A DNA stretch of 64,000 bases from Megaleporinus macrocephalus (taxonomy: Eukaryota; Chordata; Actinopteri; Characiformes; Anostomidae), in NCBI GenBank assembly GCA_021613375.1, contig CM038720.1, forward strand, positions 20,262,215-20,326,214, given 5' to 3'. The notes under the pieces are model-generated. The model worked only from the letters and a program-made list of their open reading frames with translations. It made no database searches and had not been told where the DNA came from. The translations under genes and the position numbers were made by a program. The stretch's first letter is position 1, and each line of letters starts with the position of its first letter. Below are positions 52,901 to 64,000 of this stretch, piece after piece.

Positions 52901-53528
52901 ATATTCTATATGTTGAACAGCTCCAACAGTGACTCAATGAAGTGAACCTTACCTTGCATCACATTATATCTACTCTGACCCTGTTTATCAATGGAAAGGC
53001 ATCACCATAGCACTGCTGACCAGATTCTGGATTATTCTCAACACAACAGTTAAACAGACAAGTGAAATTATCATGGGGGAGTTGTACTGGCTGTATATGT
53101 GTATCAGGCACAGCGTGGTTGCTGGGAACTGACCACATAAACGGCTGTCATTAAATGCTCATACATGAATTTCTACATTTAGTTTTTAACTTTCTTTGAC
53201 TTTATATATTGCAATTGTCAGCTGGTAAGCTAGCTGTGGGAGCTCTGAAGAGACGATTTAGAAACAACAGAAGCGTCAATGCCAAATATTTGTCGTGTTA
53301 ATTCTAAGAGACCATTTTATTCTGACACAGTTCTTCCACTGCTATTTAAAAATCTTTTTCACTGCATCTTTAAAAGGCAGCAAACAAGGACCTGCCTGGT
53401 CTAATCAGCGACCAAAAAACAAATTCGGTTCTTTGTTTGGTCCCTGTACATTTACAAAATATCAGCAATAATAACACTGGTCACACAAATACAATGGAGA
53501 GTTGTGACTGAGCAGGCTCCAAATAGTC
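49965..53528 (-). other. possible long 3' UTR of the BEN-domain gene
   Basis: No exon was recognised on either strand. It holds a (CA)n microsatellite at 50284-50305 and an A-rich patch at 51435-51480. Unlike most non-coding parts of the window, no clear transposon ends were noticed here. Assignment as 3' UTR is inference. Confidence 0.35.
50284..50305. repeat. (CA)n microsatellite
   Basis: About 11 CA dinucleotides. Confidence 0.9.
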
Positions 53529-56091
53529 TCACATATACGAAGGCCCCGACTTCTGCGTGCTGTGGAAAAGAAACGGCTCTTGTGCTAGTTTTTTCCTCTG
53601 ACCAATTCTCAACCGGCATTTATTGATACAGGCTTTCTTCAGCTTGGCTGACTCCACAGGCGTCCATCCTTCCAAGCTGGAACAATGTAGGACATAAGCT
53701 GCAATTAAAAAGAAAAGAACGACCTCATTCAAACTGGCTCAAAGATCCACTAACCTCTATGTAGAGAATGCATTATTAAACCCTCTTATAATAAAACACG
53801 TACCTATAATTCCATCAACAGTTCTTCTGTCCAGGATTTTTTTCCCATCCGGCACTTTGCCTCTTTTCCCAAAAGCCACGGCTCCGATAAGGTCTTCCTC
53901 GCTGAAGAAGTGTTCGAACAGAAGGTGAAAGAGCCTCATGCTGTCCTGTCTGGACTCTTGGTGCATGGTGGTCAGTTTGGAAGTGGGCAGGTAGAGACCA
54001 CAGCCTGGAAAGAGTTCCTGTACTCCGAGCCGGGGCGGGCTGGCTTCTGGAACACGAGCTCTCTCGTGAATCACGAGGACCCGGGAGATGACTGCCTGAA
54101 GGTTTTGTAATGTTATAGGATCTGCAAGTGCAAAAAATTATACGAAAAACAAATCTCTCAACAACAAGACCTACAACATGGACAAAATATAAATGAATCC
54201 TGTCTGTGTCAGAATGGAAACACCTGTAATACTCTTTATAGGTTCTCAACCTGAAACCTGTGCTGTAAGACGGCGCATGTCTATCATTCGTCTTTGTTAA
54301 ATTATCCACTTGAGGATGACATTGGTGTAGTGATATGTACCAAAACCTTTTTACATAATTTAAGAGTAAGCTGCTCTTTACATTGTAATGGATGTACCAA
54401 CACAAATGATCAAATGACTTAGAATTAAATCTCTTTACTTCCATTAAAGGTGATCATAGCTCCACAGGAGAAACAACTTTGGAGACACTAAGTTTTGTTC
54501 TCTGTTTTGATCAAGTGCCCTTCAGCCCTGAATGGCTGGGTTATGATACAAGGATACTTGATTTTTATGACAGTTTCCAATGATTGTGTGAACCAGGCAG
54601 TGAACAAGTATTTTGAAGCCTACCACATTAAATTCTTATTTTGGACATTTTTTTTAGTTTTTTTTTAATGATATGGGCCCTTTAAGTAAAAAGACACAGC
54701 GCTGCATGCAGATCTCACCAATGGTCGTGATGAATTCCTCAAGCTCTTTTCTATCTTCAGAATTCCTCTCAGCATTTGGGGAAAACTCTGACGTGGAAGG
54801 CCAAAAGTGTTCCTCTGTGTTCAGGGTGGATTGAGCCAGGCAGCCTGTAACACATGCCACATGCAAATTTAACGACGATTCAGCTCAAATGAAGGGCTGA
54901 ATTATAGAAATTAAACTTTTTATAATACCCTTCAATTCTAACCATACGTTCACACTAGCAGGCAACAAAGTGACAGATGTCCTATGGGAGCACACGGCTA
55001 CATGGTGATGAACGAGAAGTCATGTTGAAATGTTTCTTAATGTTAACTAATTACTATGATGCGCTAAGGCGACAAACTAACTTACTGGCTCAAACAAAAA
55101 TCAACTGTAAGTACCCAGCCTCTGCTCTCCTTTCGTTCCTACCTTTCTGTTTCTACTCCCAATAGTATCAGTCAAAAACTAGAGACATTATAAACATCAT
55201 ATTTTAAACAAAGCAATAAATATATTGTATGTATTTCTACATTTTCTTGCCAGAAGCTTGAAAATGTACACGCCCACACACGACAACAAGAGCACATCCA
55301 CAAGAGACAAACTTGACGTGACATGAGCGATTCATCGCCTGATAGTGTGAATGTGCAGAAATGGCCTTATGTGGGGCCGCAGTTCAGTTGCTCACTCCTA
55401 TAGCATAGCTAACGTAGCTACGGTTCATTGTAGTTACTGAATAACAGAGCTGAAGATTTTCAACTAATGGGTTACAGAAGTGGGCATCAGGCAGTTAAAG
55501 TGAGAGAAGACAGTTTCTTTCGGCAATGGTCATACAGTGTCCCTATTAGTAGAGGACTGCTATGAATCGTGGAGAGAAACGGTGCATTTACACCCTTGTT
55601 CAGCTGACAGAGAGTTAAAAACACAAAAACAAAACATTTTCAACAAAGAAATTGGAATTATTTTATTTGCAATTATGCAAAAGTTTTCTTCCAAATTCAT
55701 TTACCTCATTCATGCACCTGAAATACACAATTATGCTGGTCCACGTTAGCTAATAATAGCGATTGAAGTTAACAGTGTGATCATAATACAGTGAAGACAT
55801 AAAATTCTTGCACAAATAACTAACCATGGAAGGCATTCAGAACCTTTTTTCCATCTTCTTTTCAAGAGAACCTGTAAATGTGATCAAATGATATTTTATC
55901 CACATAATGCAAAGCTGCTGCATTTATTGAAATATATGTCTTTCATGCAAACCAAATAATCTGGGTGTGCTTTTACTCATTTTATACATTACAAAAACAC
56001 GGTGAGATTTTCTTATGCTACAAATAGAAACTGTCCAAAATACACTCACCTTGTAATATTTCGATCGGTCGTTATAACGCGCACCGTCCAT
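53529..56091 (-). CDS. small BEN-domain protein (modelled as 5 exons, 227 codons)
   Basis: BEN domains mediate DNA and protein binding in chromatin regulators (BEND family, NACC1). Proposed exons: 56091-56050 (MDGARYNDRSKYYK), 55871-55844, 54844-54719, 54121-53804, 53698-53529; all GT-AG, phases 0, 1, 1, 1. Exons 3-5 are well supported. Exon 3 is acidic (STLNTEEHFWPSTSEF, NSEDRKELEEFITT). Exon 4 carries the domain start: LQNLQAVISRVLVIHERARV, ELFPGCGLYLPTSKL, DSMRLFHLLFEHFFSEEDLI, then GKRGK and ILDRRTVDGII. Exon 5 completes it: AYVLHCSSLEGWTPVESAKL, KKACINKCRLRIGQRKK, with a basic tail ending SGPSYM. The 28-nt exon 2 uses a weak donor (AAG/GTTCTG); its stronger donor (CCATG/GTTAGT) breaks the frame into exon 3. 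Alternatively exons 3-5 belong to the KIAA1958-like gene upstream, whose donor has the same phase. Which BEN protein this is cannot be said. Confidence 0.8.
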
Positions 56092-56350
56092 TTTTCATCT
56101 TGACGGAAATTTCAAATATCCACAGAGCATCTTCACAAAACACTTTAATCCTTTATTTCAGAGTGGGAGCGTGCAGTAGGATTTGAGTCCAGCTTTTATT
56201 TTAATTTCCAGTCGATAGATATTCAGCTTCTTAAACACGCTACATGAAAGTTTGCTTATAGTCAAAGAAATACTAAAACATCTGGATTTTAAGAAGCCTT
56301 TCGCATCTTTTAGCGACGGGTTCATTTTGTTTGACTGACAGGCGTGATTT
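56092..56350 (-). promoter_or_regulatory. inferred 5' region of the short BEN-domain transcript
   Basis: Lies upstream of the modelled ATG at 56091 (AAAAATGG context). It has moderate CpG content around 56068-56088 ('cgatcggtcgttataacgcgc'). No TATA box was seen. Inference only. Confidence 0.3.
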
Positions 56351-56816
56351 TACTTTTCAGAAGTAAAGGTGTTGTAAGATTTCTCTTGAAAAAAATATGG
56401 CAAAATGAAGGCAGAAACTAAGCTTTTGATACGTTTTTTTTAATGCAAGACACTGGCTTTAAAACAAATACGGAAATATATAAATGAACTGTAAACAAAT
56501 AAAAGCATGCATGTTTTCTTATATACTCTCACTGATGTTGTTGGACCTTTTCTATACTTAAACCTACGTCAACAAACCTTATTAGAGCAGGGCAATATGC
56601 AAAAATGCAATATCATGATTCTTCAAGAGGTTATCACGTTACTTAAGCACTGCGTAAGCATTTGATTGTCTGAGACGTCACAGCCATCCGTGGCTGAAAG
56701 TCCAAGAGATCATGATTTGCCTCACTTTCTCTGCATGAGTCGGATGACTCTCCCTCTAGCCCACCACCCAACACAGTAGTTTAACGTCTTTAACAAAATT
56801 TGCACATGAAACCAAG

Positions 56817-57640
56817 TGTTTACAATACTGCTTGAAAGTTTGTGAACCTGTTGGCATGGTGTACAATATTACATAAATATGATCAGATCTTCAAGACGTA
56901 ACAGATAAAGAGAACTTAATTAAGCACAAACAAATCTATGCATTTCCATCAATTTATTAAAAAAGGGGTCCAACACTTCACTTAAGTTGGCAAACGTATC
57001 AGAAGCTCTATGATGATCAGTTTTTGTAGGTAATAATGAGGATCAATCCAGTGGATGACAATCAGGTATGAGTGTGGCTTCACCATCTACGTCTGGACTA
57101 CACCACACACACGCGTGTGTGTGTTAGGGCATGCTATGACCTCAGAAAATGATATGTCAAAGTTTATTAAACTATTTCTGACGATGTCTGAGGATTTCAC
57201 TGATCCGCAGTCGGGCCAATAAAGTACTAATGGAAATTCAGCACCATTGTTATCTATCCCTGGAGTGGTCTCCCATCGAACATGAGCCCAAAGACAAGTA
57301 ATAGAATATTCTGGGAGATCAAAAAGATCCTCTGGGTAACATCTAATGAACGGCAGATTCTGGGTAACATCTAATGTCCTTAAAAAACCCTTGTTAAGTC
57401 TGCAAAGAATGATGAAAGCAAAAAAAGGAATGGATTTTGAAATGGTTCAGTCAATGTCCAGACTTCCACTTTTCTGGCAGAACCCAGAAAAGCCTCTGGG
57501 TTAAAGCAGTGTTGTAAGAAGGCAAGGGCCAAAATTCTTCAAAGTCGATATGTGTTTGACTGATCAACAATTTTTCATCAAATTTTAATGCTAAAGCAGT
57601 CATTGCTGTTCACGGTGGGGTCACACCAGTTACAGAAAGC
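56817..57640. mobile_element. eroded DNA transposon
   Basis: Begins 'tacaatactgcttgaaagtt' then 'tgtgaacctgttgg', like the 'ctgcttgaaagtttgtgaacc' ends of a fish DNA element. The right end near 57610 'gttcacggtggggtcacacc' is weak. The interior holds a palindrome 'cacacacgcgtgtgtgtg' at about 57105-57123 and a short direct repeat 'ctgggtaacatctaatg' (57340 and 57360 areas). No intact frame. Confidence 0.45.
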
Positions 57641-60600
57641 AGTAAATCCCATACCTTTGGCAACAGAAACAGTTAATATTTAATCAGAAAACGGGTGGAA
57701 ATGCTTACAGTATCTGTTTAATTAGGATCTCTTCAATTCTGAGTTCAATGAACATCTGATCATATTTTTGTAGAAATTCACAAAACGATAGCACTCCTAT
57801 AACTTCTGAGATCACATAAAAAAGTCATTTTCCCATCTTGTTTATGAATAATTGCATTGTCTGGCTTCAGGTTTAGAAAGAGAATAATAGTGTACCCTTT
57901 TTGTTTGTGCTGTTGCTGTCTGTGTAGCTCTTATTGTGCTTAGTAAGCAACAGAATAAAGATGAATGTAGTTGTAATGTAGCCTGTATGTAAAAAAATAA
58001 ATGCAGTGTTAAAATTAGCAGGAGCAATACAAATCTACTTTTGGGTTTGAGAAAGTAACTGCATCAGGGAATTACAAGTCCATGACTGCATGTTACTGTG
58101 CGGAATCAAAGGGTGCTGATCACATGTTTTTTTGACAAATAGACACACGAGCACTGCCCTACTGCATAAATAAAAATAATAATACATATTAAATAATATG
58201 ATTAATAGTCATCCTAATCCTTTTGTACTGTTTGAAGTGCAAGCTGTTAACATTGCATGCCTTGTGTTGAGGCAATTTAGGGAATTTATTTCTGATTTAA
58301 TATGTTTTTGGTTTGTCATCTATTTTATTCACACCTAACCCATTCAGCAGAGGCATTATGAATAAAACACTTTTTCATAATCGCCGATAACTGCTGTTGA
58401 ATTGCACTTGCAAAAGGTCAGTACAACACATGCTGCCCAAACTCACCTCTATTATACGCTATTTTTGGTTGCAGCACCAGAAATATCCCATGTTAATAAG
58501 AATATTCCAATTCAACTCACTACATCGCCACTCATACGAGATGCTGAAGGGATGTCAGGAGCAGTACTCCGTAGGGTTGGGCAATATGATAACATGTTAC
58601 TGTTAAACATTTGTAATCATGAACACATTACAATAGACAATATGTTACGTTTTTGAAAACATACTTCACTTTTCCATTTATCCTGAAATTTAAACACAAC
58701 TTAAAGAGCAACATGCATTTATAGTGTTCCGACCGCAGAGATAGACTTTCAGCAGATTCCACTTTTCACTAAAATGCATCACCAGTGTGATTAAATCTGA
58801 TGTGGCTGTCGTGCATAAAAGTTACATTATGTTATGTACTGTCCTAACTGTGTCTAACTAACTGTGCCCAATCTGGAGAGGCATAGCAATGCCAGCGAGA
58901 TGCCTTGCCCATGGGCACAACTTGGTGTACCCAGTCAGCGGTCTGGATGCAATAGGGAAGCTAAGACTTGCGTAACTGTATGTTGACACAGAAAACAGAT
59001 AACATCTACACTTGTGCTGAACGCAGTCAAGATCCGTCTTTGGCCACCTCCGACTGAGGTTTGAGATCGTAATCTGATCACCATGTGTCCTGGGTATGTT
59101 TATACCTGTCTTTCCATGTGTGATCTGATCAGGGAAATGTACTCATGCTAATGTGAGGTGTATCCAGCCTTTTCCACCTCAACTTGAAAGCATACCAGCA
59201 CAAAATATCTCCAAAAATTTTGGATCAAAATGCTATTCTTCTTGTTTTAAGTGCTGACCTGAGAACTGAAGCATGAATAGGTCAGATCGTCCATGAAACC
59301 ATAAAACGTGTAATGATGTTGATGGGCACTTATACACTGTGGATCACATGAACCCACCCCTTTAATACCTACGTTTTTAGGACTGGTTTATAGTCGGTTA
59401 GAAACATTCTCAGGTCTCCATGTGTCAAAATGTAAGAACAGCACATCCTAATGTTGAATCATCATAAAAAATATGTTTAATCAGCACAGAAGTGAATGAG
59501 GATTCATTTGGTCGCAGGGCTGGCCAACATGCACCAAACATGTTGATACACAATTAATATCTCAGCATTTTTTATGAAGTGGGCTAAATGTTCAGTTGTT
59601 CAATACATAAACAAAAATAATGCAAAATAAGTAGCTGCAAGTGGGTAACTGGTATCTTGGTTCAATGGTTTGCATTCAGCTATTAAAGTTGCTCTATTGT
59701 TGCAACAGAGACATATCTTTAGCATTTTTAGCGACCACCGCCTTATTTATACCCCACCACTCCATTACTATGATGATGTTTTTGTGCTTATATTTTAAAA
59801 TTTGCGATATGCTGCCTTGCTTACAGTATTGCAATATGTCATATTGTAACCCCTGTATCACAAAACAGCCCCAATCAATATACATTCAAAACTCGATAAG
59901 CCACTCATCAGCTGATAATTTGATATTTCCATATTACTTATTATTAAATCTATTCTATAGATTTTTTTTCACTTTCAAACATATTTATGAATTAAAGTGC
60001 CATTAGCAGCTCTGTAGGAACTATTGCCTCCCTGAGAATCTAAACCCTGATCCCCAGCCGAGGCCTGGTGATTTGTGACGAGGTGTGTTCAAAACTGATT
60101 TCTTCAACAAGACAGTTCAAGTCTTTTGTCACAAATTAAAGCTCTAACTTTTACGAAGCAGTTAAAATATAAAATTAATGTGTGAATGTCTGGTCAGACC
60201 ACAGTGCACAAACACAAACAGTCTAATGTTTAATTAACCTTAAAAAGGTTAAGAAACTGGATAAGTAAATTGAACAAGACTAAAGGTGGAAAGCGAACAG
60301 GGTATATGGTCTTTCAACAATCAAACACAAGTACAGCACACCAGACAAACAGACTCGGGCCTAGAAATATAAATAGAACGATTGGGAGTTACGATGGCCC
60401 CAAACACTGAAATAGTCTCTCTGAAAACCAAGTTGAAGTGACAATCCTATTTACTAAACCACACTTATGTAATACCACATGAACAGAATCGGTATTGTTC
60501 TGTAATTACACTTTAATGCCATATAGTTCTACATCCATTTTGCTGTGTTATAGCTATATATCCTCATTTTGTTCATTATATTTCTTACATTGTTATTTTT

Positions 60601-60665
60601 TTCCCTTTTAACTCCTTTTTTGAAGAAGGCTTTAAAACAAACTAAACAAAATGTGTTATTATTTA
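57641..60665. other. non-coding between KIAA1958-like exon and BEN exons
   Basis: No exon with splice signals was recognised on the minus strand, where further KIAA1958 exons would be expected. A hAT-like start 'agggttgggcaatatgata' lies at 58573-58591, and 'gcgatatgctgccttgctta' near 59804 may be part of the same or a similar element. The rest is AT-rich. Confidence 0.45.
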
Positions 60666-60697
60666 TTATTGATATATGTAGTGTATTAAATCTTTAC

Positions 60698-61700
60698 CTG
60701 TGCCGTCCCCTTTAGCTTCTGCGCCGAGAGACTGATCTGTTAGAATGTCCATCTCAGGGTTATCCGTGACTGATGCATCTCCAAACGACATCTCAAAGTC
60801 GCCATTGGGAAGGCTTTCCACCAGGTCACTCTTCCCAGGTCGGCTGGTAGCTGCTGCACTCTGACTGGCTGCTGGGTTTGAGTTCAAGTGTGTTTTGCTC
60901 TGGGAACTACATCCGGGGGCACGTGGCGGTTTAGCCACAGATGGAGAAACGGTTTCCAGCGGCGATGAAGATACACCTACTGAATCCCCGTCCATTGAGG
61001 AGGGCCTGTGATGAGCTGACGATATGGACGAGGGTCTAGTCTGAGAATTTGGTCTGGGTGAATGGGACACCCTGCTACTTGGCTGAGAGCCTTCCGAGCC
61101 ACCTGGAATTTGGGCGTTAGCCACAGTGTAATAGTCTTCAGCTCTCTCTTGCTTGATCTTCTTTGCTCCTGGATCTCCTTCGGATACTGGCCCTTTGGGG
61201 CCCCTTTTCCTGTCAGTGACCCTTGGCTCAGAGTCTCCCTCTTCATCCGTGGCAGAAGACTCACACACAATGTCAAACAGGTGGTTGTTGTACTCCTCCG
61301 CGTTGTCGTCCATTTCAGACGGCTCGCTACAGTTGGAGAAGTCGCAGGAGTCTTGGGTCTGATTGGAGTCACCGCCTTTGTTCTTGGCCGCGCTGCCCAG
61401 AAACCTTTCGGCCGAGCTGCTCTGCATGGCTGAGGCGCTCTGCAGAAGAGTGTCCGAACTGATCCCTCGGCTGCTCTGGTATAAGATTCGCTCCTTATGG
61501 TTTGTTTTACAGGAGCTCATTAAGGGCCAGTGGTACGCATGACCAGCATTGCAACCCCAAAGTGCGGTGAGGCTGCCATGGGCACCTTCCGTGAGCAAGT
61601 GCTTCAAGTTGGGGATGAGTGTGCAGATAGTCCCGTGGCTATGGGCCCATTTCACTAGTTTAGATAAGTTTTCCGCTGAGGTGTGTAAACAGTCTTCCAT
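60698..61700 (-). CDS. KIAA1958-like protein, first coding exon only (334 codons plus one base)
   Basis: The N-terminal sequence agrees closely with what I recall of human KIAA1958, a protein of unknown function whose gene is next to INIP in human. Conserved blocks are MEDCLHTSAENLSKLVKWAH, SHGTICTLIPNLKHLLTEGA, LTALWGCNAGHAYHWPL, DSCDFSNCSEPSEMDD and LFDIVCESSATDEEGDSEP. A basic stretch DRKRGPKGP (possible nuclear signal) and KKIKQERAEDYYTVANA follow; IKQE fits a SUMO-acceptor consensus. After that the chain is serine/proline-rich and ends at a GTAAAG donor after GDGT, phase 1. Start: ATG 61700-61698, 15 bases after an acceptor (CAG/GGGAC, exon from 61715). The C-terminal region of the human protein was not found downstream in this window. 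The next exon may be the BEN exon at 54844, whose phase fits, or be missing. Confidence 0.85.
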
Positions 61701-61715
61701 GTTGAACGTCGTCCC

Positions 61716-62398
61716 CTGGGAAGACGCAGAATCAGGTTAGACCTATGGCAGCTGCTCACAAGTTCATTAAATCACAATCATTTAATAATAATTCAATAAA
61801 TAACTTTTTGACTGGGATTTTGAATGCTTGGATGTTTACTAACTCATATCAATCCAAAAACTGACCTGGCCAGAACAAGGATCAGGTTAACACCTACAAG
61901 TTGATGCCATGAAGTCATGTGCTTTGTCTTCAACCATCAATCATTTTCACTCACTCCATTCTGACTGCTAACTAAAGCTAACAAAGATAACAGGTCCACT
62001 AGACGACTTTGGTTTACTGCTTTGTCGTTTCCTTGCCAAAATCTGCATGTCTGAAGTATCTCACAGCAAAGCCCGTGACAGCAAATCGACAAGAAATCGA
62101 AAGTGAATGTTTATCAGCATCGTCTGGTTGTGATATATATCGCTAACGTTAGCTAGCTGGCTAACTAGCTAGTTATCCATCTATCTTACCGCACAGGTGG
62201 CATCGTAAATAAACGCAAATGACAGCTCGCTAACAAGCAACCCCTCCAAAATAACACAACTATCATATCTCGATTACCTACATGAACGTTTGGGTTGTGT
62301 TTATAAGAATAACGTTCGCTATTTGATCGGCTAGTTAGCATTAGCTGTTAGCTAGGCTGCATAACAAAACAAAGGGACGCAGCAGTGTTAACGCTACC
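61716..62398 (-). other. intron 1 of the KIAA1958-like gene
   Basis: Bounded by the acceptor at 61716-61717 and a candidate donor GAAG/GTAGCG at 62397-62396. No other feature apart from repeated 'agctagc' motifs near 62150. Confidence 0.5.
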
Positions 62399-62530
62399 TT
62401 CGCGCAGGAGAATCCGCAGCAGTGTAAGGTTACATATGGTGATCTGTCGAGGCTTCCTCTGTATTGAACACCATCCAGATGCCAGCTGCTGGTGGACGAA
62501 TACTTGAACAGCGATTTATTTCCAAAATAA
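62398..62530 (-). promoter_or_regulatory. candidate 5' non-coding exon / promoter of the KIAA1958-like gene
   Basis: The minus strand has GATTCTCCTGCGCGAAG followed by GTAGCG, a fair splice donor, in a locally CpG-containing stretch. The transcription start is not determined. A second possible donor (GTGCG/GTAAGA) lies near 62190. Confidence 0.4.
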
Positions 62531-62739
62531 AATGGATTCTTTTTTATCCTTTCTTTCTGAGGGGACTTTTAGAGAGAACGGCTTTGCTGAACGTCATGTC
62601 CTCTTACGTGTCGCTGTGAAGACTGTCCTCTGTTTTTCTCTCTTTTTCTTTCTCTGTGTGGAAGCCCATTCACTCCAGTTAAAATACAAAAATTACAAAC
62701 TAGTTATTATTCAACCCTGAGTGAACTGCTATGGCATTA

Positions 62740-62910
62740 TTTTAAGTCATTATTTTGAGATGATATTTCATTATTTTGAGATATAAAGTAATTAATTTGA
62801 GAGAGATTTACATTTATTTCTATTTTCATCACCAACTTGCAGTTGCAAAGTCATCATTTTGAGATTCTTAGTCATTATTTTGAGACATTAAGTCACTATC
62901 TTGAGATACC
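62740..62910. repeat. imperfect tandem repeat of TCATTATTTTGAGAT
   Basis: At least seven variants of 'tcattattttgagat' occur at intervals of roughly 15-25 bases, with an interruption near 62800-62840. A (GA)n tract follows at 62938-62951. Confidence 0.75.
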
Positions 62911-63329
62911 ATGTCTTTCCCATTCTCATTGGGCATTGAGAGAGAGAGAGAGGTTAATGTACAATTATACTTTTTGATTACCAACAAAGCATTTGCAAAT
63001 AGTGACATAGAATCTCAATTACTGACTCAAAATATATTGTCAAAATGTCAGAATAATATAATTTTCAGGAGTCAATTACCCCAATATGAAGTTTTAACAG
63101 GTTAAAGCCTGTTAGAGATCAGACTCTCTCTAGATGCCTTTATGCATCTCACATTTATTGTGATAAACTCTGAAATAAGTGCAATGTGAGCAAATGCAGC
63201 ACATTTAGACATTATTTAACCAGCCTTTCAGCTTCTACAGAGAACGGAGACATTTACTTTTAGGAATGAGCCTCAGATTGTTATGTAATTAAAAGCATAA
63301 CATTGTTTCTGTTAGTAGTTGTATGCAAA

Positions 63330-63520
63330 TATATTTAAGCTAGACATTATACAGCTGTGTGGAAAACTCTGGGCACTTAGGACAAATTCACTTCTACACA
63401 TTTTTATGTGCCATTCATTTTTATTAGCATTTGCTGATTTTTTACATATTAGAAAAACATGCAACATAAAACGTGGCCTGTGAAAACGTTCCGGCACATT
63501 TCACGTTTTATGTTTCATTG
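63330..63520. mobile_element. dispersed repeat fragment
   Basis: 'acagctgtgtggaaaactctgg' followed by 'gacaaattcacttctacaca', 'atgtgccattcatttttatt' and 'agcatttgctgat' matches a sequence pattern I associate with a fish MITE (element ends 'gtgcaaaagtct...'). No ends were defined. Confidence 0.4.
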
Positions 63521-63639
63521 TTATAAAACAGTCTAGTTTAAGTTTGACCACTAGTTACAATGTCCCACTATTTTCCCATCGTCAACATTCCACTTATAAC
63601 TCAGAAGACGTGTGTATGTTCACTGGTTGTTTTGACAAT

Positions 63640-63830
63640 AAATAAAATGGCTAGAGCTGTGGTGTAGACAGTATGACCAGGACTGCACTGAAATCTCTAC
63701 AGTCTCCACATTCAGCCATTTCACACTACACACTCTGAACAGAGTGACTCTGTTCACATTCCAGCCAGCGAGTTGTTCAGAAATTTAGAAAAATCTGTGA
63801 AATTCCCCTTTAACAAAAAATAACATTCAG
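63640..63830. repeat. possible MITE end
   Basis: 'attcccctttaacaaaaaat' near 63801 on the plus strand resembles the 'ttaaaggg' ends of the TTAA-flanked MITE family. 'actctgaacagagtgactct' followed by 'gttcaca' forms a short inverted repeat near 63731. Confidence 0.3.
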
Positions 63831-63879
63831 CAGTTTAAATACAATCAAGTGTCTATTTAACAGAGCAAGACACCAAGCA

Positions 63880-63990
63880 TTAGTGTCCTTTGGCACTCTC
63901 AGACTTCATCTGACAGATCTGGAGGAAGTCCATCAGCACAGTGTGAAAGCAGATTTTGAAACAGGCCCTTGATGAACACCAGCGTTTATT
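63880..63990 (-). other. possible last coding exon of a gene beyond the window edge
   Basis: On the minus strand a frame reads CFKICFHTVLMDFLQICQMK then SESAKGH and TAA (stop 63880-63882). Composition is protein-like (hydrophobic helix then polar tail). No clear acceptor is visible before the window ends, and a second frame there is also open, so this is weak. The gene was not identified. Confidence 0.25.
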
Positions 63991-64000
63991 TGTTTGTTTT

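Noticed and set aside
53815..54444. 209-codon minus-strand frame over the BEN exon
   Set aside because: It is in a different frame from the BEN domain and runs through the splice acceptor at 54122; the BEN frame explains the exon.

Overview
The window is a piece of a teleost fish nuclear genome. The evidence is GT-AG split vertebrate genes, CpG-rich 5' ends, and dense non-autonomous DNA transposons (hAT, Tc1-like, foldback/MITE types) of the kind common in fishes, especially otophysans (characins, catfishes). The exact order cannot be fixed from sequence alone. No bacterial, viral or organellar genes were seen.

Layout. 1-3.2 kb is non-coding with a decayed Tc1-like remnant. COPS4 (COP9 signalosome subunit 4) is complete on the minus strand, 3217-7722, 10 coding exons, 406 codons. 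A 1.9-kb divergent intergenic space follows, then LIN54 (MuvB/DREAM DNA-binding subunit) on the plus strand: CpG-rich 5' region near 9.4-9.8 kb, 13 coding exons at 14099-27826 (809 codons), and a long 3' UTR to about 31.1 kb. INIP (SOSS complex subunit C) is complete on the plus strand, 32600-35376, four coding exons, 101 codons. After a transposon-bearing convergent intergenic stretch come three minus-strand units: a CCDC106-like gene (three exons recognised, 40816-48891, 5' end not found), a small BEN-domain gene (53529-56091, modelled as five exons, 227 codons), and the first coding exon of a KIAA1958-like gene (60698-61700) with a 5' non-coding exon near 62.4 kb.

The most unusual structure is the last intron of the CCDC106-like gene. 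It is almost filled by about 117 copies of a 38-bp AT-rich minisatellite whose unit contains a 7-bp-stem inverted repeat and an 8-bp palindrome. The array lies in two blocks, because a 2302-bp segment (unique 0.68 kb plus array) is tandemly duplicated with almost no divergence in the unique part. The second notable point is that the phase-1 donor ending the KIAA1958-like exon matches the phase-1 acceptor of the first large BEN exon downstream, while the expected KIAA1958 C-terminal part is not visible; a KIAA1958-BEN joint transcript is therefore possible.

The genes are housekeeping or nuclear regulatory (protein deneddylation, cell-cycle transcription, DNA double-strand break response, chromatin/DNA-binding adaptors) and form no pathway. 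COPS4-LIN54 head-to-head and INIP next to KIAA1958 both match human neighbourhoods as I recall them (chromosomes 4q21 and 9q32), joined here in one fish segment.
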